From Candidatus Woesearchaeota archaeon (GTDB lineage: Archaea > Nanobdellota > Nanobdellia > Woesearchaeales > GW2011-AR9), in NCBI GenBank assembly GCA_016203215.1, contig JACQNF010000063.1:1-10109 (forward strand): 10,109 nt of DNA, read 5' to 3'. The notes below the pieces were generated by a model. The model was not told the origin of the DNA. It was given only the letters and a program-made list of their open reading frames with translations, and made no database searches. This document shows, piece after piece, positions 1 through 6,854 of this stretch (its first letter is position 1; each line of letters begins with the position of its first letter). Made by a program: the position numbers and the translations under genes.

Positions 1-312
1 ATTCTGGCCCACGATCGCTGAGGCAAACGCCTGCAAGCCGGTAATGATCGCTGGCACAATCTCGACAGGACTTCCCGTCGCCGCCAAATACCCGACGATC
101 CCTAGCGGTCCAATCACCAGTCCCGCAAGATACAACGTCGCATCAGGCACCTTCGGCGCCCATTGATCTTTCGCCCAGCGAATCAATTTAATAATTCCCC
201 AAAGCACCATCCCTTGGGCACCATTTTCTTTATTGCCCCCTGACAATGCCAGACCAGCACTTCCGCTGGCCGCGGCGCCAATCCCAATATTGAGTAATCC
301 GCGAAAATCCAT
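1..312 (-). CDS. Hydrophobic membrane protein, partial (3' end outside window)
   Basis: The first 104 codons are open to the left edge. The start is supported by GGAGGG at 321-326, 8 bases before the ATG, and by the TAATG overlap with the preceding stop. Three hydrophobic stretches are visible: a Gly/Ala-rich one at about 5-25 (LLNIGIGAAASGSAGLALSG), one at about 60-78 (LYLAGLVIGPLGIVGYLAA) and one at about 85-101 (IVPAIITGLQAFASAIVG). A basic, tryptophan-bearing loop (LIRWAKDQWAPK) lies between the first two. Several membrane passes downstream of a lysozyme-like gene would fit a holin, but the rest of the protein is missing and the holin call is only inferred. Coding is also supported by an uninterrupted frame at the expected operon position. 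Confidence 0.65.
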   Translation of the reverse strand, partial: MDFRGLLNIGIGAAASGSAGLALSGGNKENGAQGMVLWGIIKLIRWAKDQWAPKVPDATLYLAGLVIGPLGIVGYLAATGSPVEIVPAIITGLQAFASAIVGQN

Positions 313-761
313 TATGGTTTCCCTCCGAAAATGCCGAGCACCACATCAAGCACGTTTTGCAACTTGGCTTTCACGATTTCCACATTCACCCCAAACGAGG
401 CTTTATTCGTTAATGCTGATGGCTCAAAAGCTCCTAGTAATGAGACCGAAGGCTTAATGGGGCCTAAATTAAAATTCAAGGCCTTAGATCCATCGAGCTT
501 CAAACCCGCCAACCATTTTTCATAGCCTTTCGTGCCACCCCAAATACTGATGTCACGAATGCCCACGCCAAATACCGCCGTCAACGAAGGCACCTGATCC
601 CATTGGGCTACGGTGACTAGGGCAGAAACCCCTAAGCCATCGCGAAAATCCCAATACACTCCACTCTCGGCCGTTTCCAAAAACTTGACCCCTTCAATGG
701 CCTGTCCATGTATCGGCCACCACAGCATTCCAACCATTACTCCTACCATCCATGTCTTCAT
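312..761 (-). CDS. Small exported protein with signal peptide, 149 residues
   Basis: Residues 1-21 look like a Sec signal peptide: a Lys at position 3, a hydrophobic core (WMVGVMVGMLWW) and a plausible cleavage after GQA (A21). There is no lipobox cysteine, so this is not a lipoprotein. The mature part is about 128 residues long, rich in alternating hydrophobic strands and glycine (SGVYWDFRDGLGVSALVTVAQW, ISIWGG, NFNLGPIKPSVSLLGAF). It ends in an amphipathic segment (VEIVKAKLQNVLDVVLGIFGG). This would suit a small beta-rich periplasmic or envelope protein. AAGGAGGT at 768-775 gives a strong start, 6 bases before the ATG. The stop overlaps the next start by one base (TAATG). I do not recognise the family; a lysis-accessory or superinfection-exclusion role is possible but unsupported. 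Confidence 0.72.
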   Translation of the reverse strand: MKTWMVGVMVGMLWWPIHGQAIEGVKFLETAESGVYWDFRDGLGVSALVTVAQWDQVPSLTAVFGVGIRDISIWGGTKGYEKWLAGLKLDGSKALNFNLGPIKPSVSLLGAFEPSALTNKASFGVNVEIVKAKLQNVLDVVLGIFGGKP

Positions 762-982
762 GATTCGACCTCCTTGTCGTCATCAAAATCAAAACGTTCA
801 CAAACCTCATTTAAAACCGCTTGTTCAATCTGCTCTCGAATCACTTCTTCGCCAGGCTCACTGGTATGTTTGTGCGCCCGATTCCATCCGTACGCTACCC
901 CCTCTTCAACGGCCTGACAGAGAACAGGATAAGCTTTGACTTTTAATCCTTCCGCGCTTACGGGCAATTTCTTTCGACTCAT
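758..982 (-). CDS. Small acidic hypothetical protein, 74 residues
   Basis: Not recognised. The N-terminus is basic (MSRKKLPVSAEGLKVKAYP). A helical middle follows (VLCQAVEEGVAYGWNRAHKH), and the C-terminus is strongly acidic (FDFDDDKEVES). There is no membrane segment or signal peptide. The start is supported by AAGGAG at 991-996, 8 bases upstream of the ATG, and by a 4-base ATGA overlap with the gene before. Its own stop overlaps the next start by the same ATGA arrangement. It is a real gene on coupling and ribosome-binding evidence; its function is unknown. Confidence 0.72.
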   Translation of the reverse strand: MSRKKLPVSAEGLKVKAYPVLCQAVEEGVAYGWNRAHKHTSEPGEEVIREQIEQAVLNEVCERFDFDDDKEVES

Positions 983-1308
983 AATTCCATCTCCTTGGCC
1001 AACGCATCGTGGCCGTATGTCTCCAGTCGTTCTTGTAAGATCCGCTGAGTTTCTGTCACGAGAAATTGTCTCAACCTCACGAGATCTTCCCCAGAGGCGA
1101 TCGTGGTATAATTTCTCACCGTGCTCTGGTATAACTCTACCATATCTAAGTGGTCTTTGTCAATACCCACCACGCCTCCGGATACGAAATGTTCTAAGTC
1201 GAGCATTTTGAGGCGCTGATTGTCTAAGAGCAAATATTCCACAACCATCGGTGTGGTTTGGCCAATAATCAACTTCTTCACAAAAATCTGAAGCTTCTGA
1301 AAAGCCAT
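979..1308 (-). CDS. Hypothetical protein, 109 residues
   Basis: Not recognised. The N-terminal half has a basic, hydrophobic start (FQKLQIFVKKLIIGQTTP) and a beta-like VVEYLLLDNQRLKML. The C-terminal half (about 70-105) is charged and helical with possible coiled-coil character (LVRLRQFLVTETQRILQERLE). No signal peptide or clear membrane helix is seen. Its ATG follows directly after the TAA of the lysozyme-like gene, with only a weak upstream AGGA, so coupled translation is likely. Its stop overlaps the next start (ATGA). Its position between a candidate endolysin and a secreted protein hints at a lysis or tail-accessory role, but nothing in the sequence demonstrates one. Confidence 0.7.
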   Translation of the reverse strand: MAFQKLQIFVKKLIIGQTTPMVVEYLLLDNQRLKMLDLEHFVSGGVVGIDKDHLDMVELYQSTVRNYTTIASGEDLVRLRQFLVTETQRILQERLETYGHDALAKEMEL

Positions 1309-2070
1309 TTAGAGAAAATCCTGTTTCCAAAAAACACGAGTGGCTAAAGTCCAGGACAAAAAAGCACCGTATTCCTGATATTTCTTAAACAAAGGTGAGT
1401 CCTTCGTTCCAACGTGCGGCGTATAACGATAGAGCGAAAATGTCGCCTTATTCGCGGGATACACAATGTCATGGGTCTTGCCTTGTTCATCGGCATCCAC
1501 CCGCATCTCGGCATTCAGTTGCCATTTCCCCGCATCAATCTCATTGCTGTAATCTCGATACCGCATCATCATGGCGTCAATTTGTTTGTCCAGGCCGCGA
1601 TACTGTTCCTTGCGAGGCTGTAAATCTGGCACACCAAAACCACAAGCCCAGTCCAGGCGCACCTGCTTCGCCGAACTCAGAACTTCCACCACCTTCCCAT
1701 CCGTGCGTTGCATCATATACGTCACCGGTTTCGTGAGTCCTTCTACTGACTCTCGCACCAAACTTTGTTCACGCTCCAACGTGAGTAGCGCAATCTTAGT
1801 ATTCAGTTTATACGCCTTACTCAACGCATTCAAACGATCGCTAAGTTTCTGGCCATTAAAACTGACGGTGGCTAAACTCGATTTATATTTCTCGAGCATT
1901 TGTTGGCAATCAAAGGGCCTTGTGTCAAACCACCAACTGTCGGGCAACACATCATTCTTGTTAAAAGCTTGATATTTCGCTAAGGACACGATGTTCACTT
2001 TGCCCTCCCCTAAAATAGGTTTTTTATGCCAGCCAAATAGATATTGGAGATTTTCAAAAAATCTTAACAT
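1309..2070 (-). CDS. Lysozyme-superfamily protein, candidate endolysin
   Basis: A 253-residue protein from the ATG at 2070. An upstream in-frame ATG at 2106 would overlap the fibre gene by 28 bases and has no good ribosome binding site, whereas AAGGAG sits 4 bases before 2070. The layout matches a group of lysozyme-like proteins common in Actinobacteria and often labelled hemagglutinin. That group has a (N)PK(V)LLVTLQKEQSL-type helix with a conserved Glu, an ACGYGCPD-type motif, and a late NKATAALYxYTPY-type motif. Here these appear as TKIALLTLEREQSLV (residues 92-105, candidate catalytic Glu101), ACGFGVPD (142-149, second Cys replaced by Val) and NKATFSLYRYTP (207-218). The inferred role is peptidoglycan cleavage, either lysis or tail-associated entry. 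There is no signal peptide; release would need a holin. The match is recalled, not searched. Confidence 0.5.
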   Translation of the reverse strand: MLRFFENLQYLFGWHKKPILGEGKVNIVSLAKYQAFNKNDVLPDSWWFDTRPFDCQQMLEKYKSSLATVSFNGQKLSDRLNALSKAYKLNTKIALLTLEREQSLVRESVEGLTKPVTYMMQRTDGKVVEVLSSAKQVRLDWACGFGVPDLQPRKEQYRGLDKQIDAMMMRYRDYSNEIDAGKWQLNAEMRVDADEQGKTHDIVYPANKATFSLYRYTPHVGTKDSPLFKKYQEYGAFLSWTLATRVFWKQDFL

Positions 2071-2074
2071 CATA

Positions 2075-2080
2075 CTCCTT
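2075..2080 (-). promoter_or_regulatory. Ribosome binding site that sets the lysozyme-like gene start
   Basis: AAGGAG on the minus strand overlaps the fibre gene's TAA and stands 4 bases before the ATG at 2070. A second ATG at 2073 is only 1 base away, too close for normal use. This argues against the longer start at 2106. Confidence 0.7.
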
Positions 2081-3221
2081 AAGAAAGAAGGGTACCACAA
2101 AACCATGTTTTTGTCCCATCACTGCTAACGTCGACAATCTTTGCACCATTAAAAACCGCCACAGCTAATTTTGCGGTATGACCCAAAGACATATCTCCAA
2201 TAACAGAAATGGATGGATAAATCGAGGCCCCGTTTACGAGTATCCCTCCCGATTTATAGGTACGATTCGTGGTAATAACATGTAATTCAACTAGATGCAC
2301 GTCCGTTGTTAAATTGGTAAGTTCTAGCGAAGCAGCAAAATAATAATTACCCGCCACTGGAGCGGTAAATAAGCTGGTCGCGGTATTGTAATTATTGGCC
2401 TGATCAAAAACTGTTGCATTGAATGGAACCGTATAAACGGTGCCATCCCCCGTAACATCCGTCCGAGCACTGGTATTGTTGACGTGAAAAGTCGATTGTG
2501 TGGGTTTGGTTATTTGTCCAGAGCTGCTGATTGTCATCGCCGTGACGCTGTTGGTATTAAAAGAAAGAGCATTAGTGGAATGACTGTAACTTATTCTTCC
2601 GATAGTAGCGCTGTTGCGATCCCCAAAATTTAAAAAAACACCGCCCGCATTGCCAGCGATAAAATTAACACTCATGTCATCTGTTTCTGAGAGATTCCGT
2701 TGCGCGATTAAAGTTGCGGCATTATCCAAGGTAGGTACTACACCAAAATTAGAAGCAACATGCAACACCCCACTTCCCGCGCTGGCCGTATCCAGTGCTG
2801 CCTCGCTCGTCGTACCAATGAGCACTCGACGTGCTGTGGTAATCCGCATAGTTTCAGCGTCATTGGCTGAAAACGCCATAAAATTATTAGCATGGGAATA
2901 TCTAATCAATCCAACATTGGCATCATCGCGATCTCCAAAATTTATATCAAGAGTAGCATTATTGCCAGCAAGTAACTGAACACTCATGCTATCTGTTTCT
3001 GAAAGGTTTCGCTGAGCCACAAGAACCGTGCCATTACTCAACGTGGGGACAACTCCAAAATTCGTTGAAACATGTAACACACCACTTCCCGCGCCGGCGG
3101 CTAATGATGCATTTTCTGTGTTTCGTAAACCTACCAACACATTGCCCGCTTCGGTCGTCCGAAACACTCCAGAAACCGGTCGTAAAATTCCTGATACGAT
3201 TAAATCTCCATTTACTAACAT
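2079..3221 (-). CDS. Tail fibre protein with duplicated module and C1q-like head
   Basis: A 380-residue virion protein, probably a trimeric fibre. Residues 1-21 form a short N-terminal segment (NGDLIVSGILRP) typical of fibres that attach to a tail tip. Residues 22-127 and 128-236 are two diverged copies of one module. Both carry SGVLHV.(T/S)NFGVVPTL, LVAQRNLSETD or LIAQRNLSETD, NFGDR and YSH motifs. Residues about 246-380 resemble a C1q/TNF-like jelly roll (TVPFNATVFDQANNYN, SLFTAPVAGNYYFAASLEL), the usual receptor-binding and trimer-forming head. The start ATG follows a strong AAGGAGG with 5-base spacing, placed just after the upstream stop. The gene ends a few bases before the lysozyme-like gene. 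No fibre chaperone is seen nearby. The fibre assignment is firm; the receptor is unknown. Confidence 0.8.
   Translation of the reverse strand: MLVNGDLIVSGILRPVSGVFRTTEAGNVLVGLRNTENASLAAGAGSGVLHVSTNFGVVPTLSNGTVLVAQRNLSETDSMSVQLLAGNNATLDINFGDRDDANVGLIRYSHANNFMAFSANDAETMRITTARRVLIGTTSEAALDTASAGSGVLHVASNFGVVPTLDNAATLIAQRNLSETDDMSVNFIAGNAGGVFLNFGDRNSATIGRISYSHSTNALSFNTNSVTAMTISSSGQITKPTQSTFHVNNTSARTDVTGDGTVYTVPFNATVFDQANNYNTATSLFTAPVAGNYYFAASLELTNLTTDVHLVELHVITTNRTYKSGGILVNGASIYPSISVIGDMSLGHTAKLAVAVFNGAKIVDVSSDGTKTWFCGTLLS
2514..3158 (-). repeat. Duplicated ~106-residue fibre module
   Basis: Two tandem copies (fibre residues 22-127 and 128-236). They are best conserved over the SGVLHV to LSETD segment, where the DNA also aligns without gaps at an offset of 312 bases. 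The copies differ mainly in the connecting loops (for example LAGNNATLDI versus IAGNAGGVFL). This looks like an old internal duplication, not a recent one. Confidence 0.8.
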
Positions 3222-3226
3222 AAGCC

Positions 3227-3233
3227 CCTCCTT
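3227..3233 (-). promoter_or_regulatory. Strong ribosome binding site of the tail fibre gene
   Basis: The minus strand reads AAGGAGG, 5 bases before the ATG at 3221. It begins within and just after the TAA of the upstream gene. It fixes the fibre start and suggests high translation of this gene compared with the gene before it. Confidence 0.8.
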
Positions 3234-6200
3234 TTAATTCGCCACTCCCACGGTAATCCCCGCGATGAGATGATTGGTTTGAATGGTATACTGATTATTT
3301 GTATTATGTTGAATCCCACTCGGGATAAATTCTTGTTGCAACGTATCCATGACGCTCGTCAGAGGATTTTTCCCCAAGGCATGATTCACATCCGTCGCGA
3401 CCGCCGTACTAAATGATTGGGCATAGCGTAAATTGGGAAATACCCCAGAGCCATACACCCCAAGAATCCATCCCGTCTCCACATTGTTAAAATCCATACT
3501 CAGCGCATTGGGTGACAGGTGCGTGACACCACTCGGAATTCTCACGTTGAGCAAGCTGTCCACAAATTGCGCCACCGGAAATCCTCCAAAATTATGGTTC
3601 AGCGTCGCCGTGGTGACATTCGTAAAATACATATGCTGCGTACTCGTACCTGAGGTCCCGACCACCCCAAACACACTGCCGGTCACTTGATTATTAAACG
3701 TCACATCAAAGCGATTGGTGTCAAGATGACGAATCCCGCTCGGAATAAACACGACGCCGGTCGCATCCCAACATTGCACCACCGGATAAAGTCCGAAATT
3801 ATGGGTCACCTGCACCACGGTTGCATTGGTAAAGCCTTGCACCACCGAACGAATATTCTCGGTCGTTGCTTGAATGACATCGGACGCTGCGGATTCATTG
3901 CCATTACGATCGACATTGGTGATATAATAAAATCGGGTGACGCCAGAACCAATATTGCGACTATATAAATTCCCCGCCACATCGCCAATATCTGTAAACG
4001 GTCCCGCCAAGGCACTACCTTCATACACATTTGAATAATCCAAATCCACATCCGTACCTGCGGTCCAATTTAATGACACCACGGGACCATTGGTAATGGC
4101 GCTGAGATTCGTCGGTTTCATAGGAGGCACAATATCGCCCGCATAAGTGGAAACTTCTTGAGAAAGATTGCCTTCGACCCCAAACGCATTAATGGCGGAA
4201 ATTCTGTACGCATACCGCTGAGCGTTAAATAAACTACCGTCATTGTATTTATGCGTGTCTCGTCCCACTTGAGACAAAAACCGATACATGGTGGGCGTAC
4301 CTTGCGTCGGACCTCCCGTGGTGTCAATGTAGGGATTGGTGGTCGTCCCAGAGGCAATCAACGAGTTGGCATTAAAATACCCCGAAGCGGTGCTCCGATA
4401 AATGGCCGTATTAATCGCATTAGGATCGGATTGATAGCGAATCAAATAGGCATTGTTTTGATAAGTGGTATTGTTAATAAATGACGGTTGTCCAGTTGTC
4501 GGTTGGGTCGTCCCGAGATCCGTGTAGTTCCCGCTACTCGGCATATCTAAAATCGCCAAGAGGGAAGCAGGCGCAAATCCACTGGTCACCGCCACCCCAC
4601 TCGCTCGGTAAATCCGATACCCACTCGCATTGGTCACTGGCGCCCACGCGAGATTAATCGCTCCGTTTGTTGGGCTACTTTGGAGAAATGAAAATTCGAT
4701 ATTCCCCACCACAGGATTGGAAAAATTCACGTTCTGAGGCAAGAGATCCGCCCGAAATTTAATTTGTCCCGAGGCCGTCACCGCCGCGGTAAACTCACGG
4801 AAATTCTGCCCCGAGGTCATCGCCGTCCAACTGCGCCCATCACTTACGCTATAATAAAAATTCACGATCCCGCTGCCATAGGGCATTACCGTATGAAAAT
4901 AGTCAGGCGCAAATTCACGAAAGGCACTCAAATTTGTTAAACGATAGTTCGCGGTTTCAATGCGCCCCGAAGAAACCGCACTGACATTAAAACTGGTGGG
5001 CTGCGTTCCTGAGAGATATCGAAATTCTTTGAGATGTCCCTTAAACGATTCGTTAAAATTGGCAGGATTCGTCCCGAGATGAAAGTTTAATCCTGTCATT
5101 GGGGTCGTAGTCGTACTACTCGTGTCTTCGTGCTGTCCATTGAGATACAGGTGTAATCCTGAACCCCACGTAATGGCCACGTGATACCATTCGTCCGGTA
5201 ACCACGTACTCCGAGAAGAATGCAAGAAATCAGAATTGAGGCCACTAGAGGTATTATATGAATACTTAAACGTCAGTTTATGACGATGTTCTAAATCTGT
5301 CGCATCTAAGTACACATTAATCCCCGAACCATCCCCAACAATAAACTCGTTATGCGCCAAGCGCGTATTGCTCACGAGACCGCTGGTACTCAAACTACCC
5401 AGATTGGAAATCATCCCGCTTGGTTGGAACCACCCTTCCCAACAGCCACTAGATAAACTGGTCGTGGGGGTACGCACATTACACCCACTCACACCACTTA
5501 AAAAGAGGGCATAGCCTGAGGGCTGAATCATGGTACTCGGATGCCACGCAAAGCCACTCGCGGTCGCATGGCGATTGAACGAAGAAGCATCATTGATGAC
5601 CGATCCCCCAGACTCATCCATATGATACAAGGCCCATACTAATGGATTCGCGCTATTGCTATACGCAGTTCCCTGATAATCGTAGCAATGCATTTTGTTA
5701 CCGCTGGGAATCATTACGATCCCGTCTCCATTCACCGGTTGGTATTGGACCGTATTAACACCACTGTGGATGCGAGCACTTAAATCAATGCTATATTTGG
5801 CGACTGACCCCGCGGGATCCAATTGAAGGATATCGGTCAAAATCGCTGGTGTTTCGCCCCCCGTTAATGAATCGATAGTGGCAATACCATACTGATACAC
5901 CCCTGAGGGTAAAATCCCACTCGCAAGATTTACCCCACTCGCGGAGGTCATAATAGGGACCGACAATTGCCCCGACGTGACTGCGAACAATCCGCTGGAC
6001 GCCAAACTTTCTCCAATAGAATTTTTAGAAGACCCGTAATAATAATAGGGTTGATCGTGCGTCAGTTGTCCTTGTCCTGGCACCAATTGAAAACTCAGTC
6101 CTGACGGGGGCAAAATCCGATCATTGTAGGGCCCTCGCCGATAAATCTTATAGCCACCCAATCCTAATTCAGGATTCGGCGCCCAGCGGACAATATTAAT

Positions 6201-6854
6201 ATTCGTGTCCCGAGGCCCAGAACTATTCGCATCAATGGCCACGCTCACGCCACTCGGCGCAATCGGACGATCATTTTGTGGTAACTCCCATCCATCGGCA
6301 AATCTGGCTAAAGGAGCACCCAAATCAAACACCCGACCATCTTGGGTGGTGTAAAAATAGATGGTCACCGTATTAAACCCTGACACCAGCGGTAAATAAG
6401 CCGTCTGGCGAGGATTGGGAGATTCTTCAGAAGACAAAACTTTGGTATCATTCAAGTAAATTGCCACGCTATCGGGCCATGGAATATTCACTTTCACAAG
6501 TTCATTTTGTTGCTTGTACAGCTTCGCCGAATAGGATTCCAGTTGATTTTTCGTCACCTGTCCCAATCGTAATTGACCATTCTCGCTTTGCACCACCGAA
6601 AAACTGAGTGTGTCGGAAAATCCGGCAAACAGATTATTGGTGAGGGCTACATAGGTGGGACCAGCATAAGACACGCTCCGTCGTAACCACGGCGTGAGGA
6701 CAATGGGTTCTGCAGGAATTGGACGAGGAATGAATTGTTCCGTCCCAAATTTCCGCACCGATTGTTCTTTGATTTCGAAGTTTGCCGGAAGCGGCACCGC
6801 CGTTTGATCACCAATTTGCTTGGCGACCTGAATATTTAATTGATCGTCAGGCAT
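3234..6854 (-). CDS. Large phage tail protein with fibronectin-III, LamG and C-terminal tip repeats
   Basis: This 1206-residue protein is probably a structural tail-tip or side-fibre protein for host attachment. Residues 1-195 are unassigned and beta-rich. Residues 197-295 look like a fibronectin-III module (WAPNPELGLGGYKIYRR), and a second looser one follows (YQYGIATID). Residues about 405-630 are a LamG/concanavalin-like jelly roll (ALYHMDESGG, EWYHVAITWG, LHLYLNGQ). Residues 728-905 hold fibronectin-III strands with an insertion (INLAWAPVTNASGYRIYR, YAYRISAINAFGVEG). Residues 910-998 are a clean fibronectin-III module (VSLNWTAGTDVDLDYSNVY, FYYITNVDRNGNES). Three repeats with HNFG and IPSG motifs end the protein (1010-1206). 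Ser-Gly pairs are unusually common (39 counted). There is no signal peptide, as expected for a virion protein. The start ATG overlaps the upstream stop and lacks a strong ribosome binding site, so it is probably translated by coupling. Confidence 0.8.
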   Translation of the reverse strand: MPDDQLNIQVAKQIGDQTAVPLPANFEIKEQSVRKFGTEQFIPRPIPAEPIVLTPWLRRSVSYAGPTYVALTNNLFAGFSDTLSFSVVQSENGQLRLGQVTKNQLESYSAKLYKQQNELVKVNIPWPDSVAIYLNDTKVLSSEESPNPRQTAYLPLVSGFNTVTIYFYTTQDGRVFDLGAPLARFADGWELPQNDRPIAPSGVSVAIDANSSGPRDTNINIVRWAPNPELGLGGYKIYRRGPYNDRILPPSGLSFQLVPGQGQLTHDQPYYYYGSSKNSIGESLASSGLFAVTSGQLSVPIMTSASGVNLASGILPSGVYQYGIATIDSLTGGETPAILTDILQLDPAGSVAKYSIDLSARIHSGVNTVQYQPVNGDGIVMIPSGNKMHCYDYQGTAYSNSANPLVWALYHMDESGGSVINDASSFNRHATASGFAWHPSTMIQPSGYALFLSGVSGCNVRTPTTSLSSGCWEGWFQPSGMISNLGSLSTSGLVSNTRLAHNEFIVGDGSGINVYLDATDLEHRHKLTFKYSYNTSSGLNSDFLHSSRSTWLPDEWYHVAITWGSGLHLYLNGQHEDTSSTTTTPMTGLNFHLGTNPANFNESFKGHLKEFRYLSGTQPTSFNVSAVSSGRIETANYRLTNLSAFREFAPDYFHTVMPYGSGIVNFYYSVSDGRSWTAMTSGQNFREFTAAVTASGQIKFRADLLPQNVNFSNPVVGNIEFSFLQSSPTNGAINLAWAPVTNASGYRIYRASGVAVTSGFAPASLLAILDMPSSGNYTDLGTTQPTTGQPSFINNTTYQNNAYLIRYQSDPNAINTAIYRSTASGYFNANSLIASGTTTNPYIDTTGGPTQGTPTMYRFLSQVGRDTHKYNDGSLFNAQRYAYRISAINAFGVEGNLSQEVSTYAGDIVPPMKPTNLSAITNGPVVSLNWTAGTDVDLDYSNVYEGSALAGPFTDIGDVAGNLYSRNIGSGVTRFYYITNVDRNGNESAASDVIQATTENIRSVVQGFTNATVVQVTHNFGLYPVVQCWDATGVVFIPSGIRHLDTNRFDVTFNNQVTGSVFGVVGTSGTSTQHMYFTNVTTATLNHNFGGFPVAQFVDSLLNVRIPSGVTHLSPNALSMDFNNVETGWILGVYGSGVFPNLRYAQSFSTAVATDVNHALGKNPLTSVMDTLQQEFIPSGIQHNTNNQYTIQTNHLIAGITVGVAN
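3237..3827 (-). repeat. Three tandem C-terminal protein repeats (HNFG...IPSG)
   Basis: These encode residues 1010-1206 of the large tail protein. The key histidines lie at 1018, 1087 and 1158 and the IPSG motifs at 1037, 1106 and 1177, giving periods of 69 and 71 residues. Each unit reads roughly as a T/N-H-N-F-G turn, a Y/F-P-V strand, a D turn, I-P-S-G-I/V, and a closing strand ending in GVVG, GVYG or GVAN. The third unit is the most diverged (NHALG). Similar units ending phage tail proteins are known from many tailed phages. Confidence 0.8.
4965..5642 (-). other. LamG / concanavalin-like jelly-roll domain
   Basis: Residues about 405-630 of the 1206-residue tail protein. The opening ALYHMDESGGSVINDASS matches the usual W-F-D-E-G-S-G...D-S-S-G start of LamG-3-type domains. 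The core W-Y-H-V-A-I-T-W...L-Y-L-N-G-Q pair of strands is diagnostic, and KGHLKEFRYLSG fits the closing strand. Such domains often bind glycans. Which glycan is bound cannot be read from sequence. Confidence 0.8.

Noticed and set aside
312..761. The exported 149-residue protein as a spanin
   Set aside because: It has no lipobox and no obvious transmembrane-plus-coiled-coil layout, so neither an o-spanin, i-spanin nor u-spanin call is supported.
233..2979. Plus-strand reading frames over the small genes and fibre
   Set aside because: All are antisense to genes supported by good ribosome binding sites and stop/start coupling, and their products look like random translation.
2514..3158. A diversity-generating retroelement variable region in the fibre
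   Set aside because: The duplicated segments are in the same gene, differ at all kinds of bases rather than mainly at adenines, and no reverse transcriptase or template repeat is in the window.
3237..3827. CRISPR-like or DNA-level direct repeats
   Set aside because: The periodicity is at the protein level (69 and 71 residues); the DNA copies are diverged and within a coding frame.
3433..4484. Several plus-strand and alternative minus-strand reading frames over the large tail gene
   Set aside because: They lie inside a well-supported gene, have low-complexity or unnatural composition, and lack ribosome binding sites; they are shadows of the real frame.
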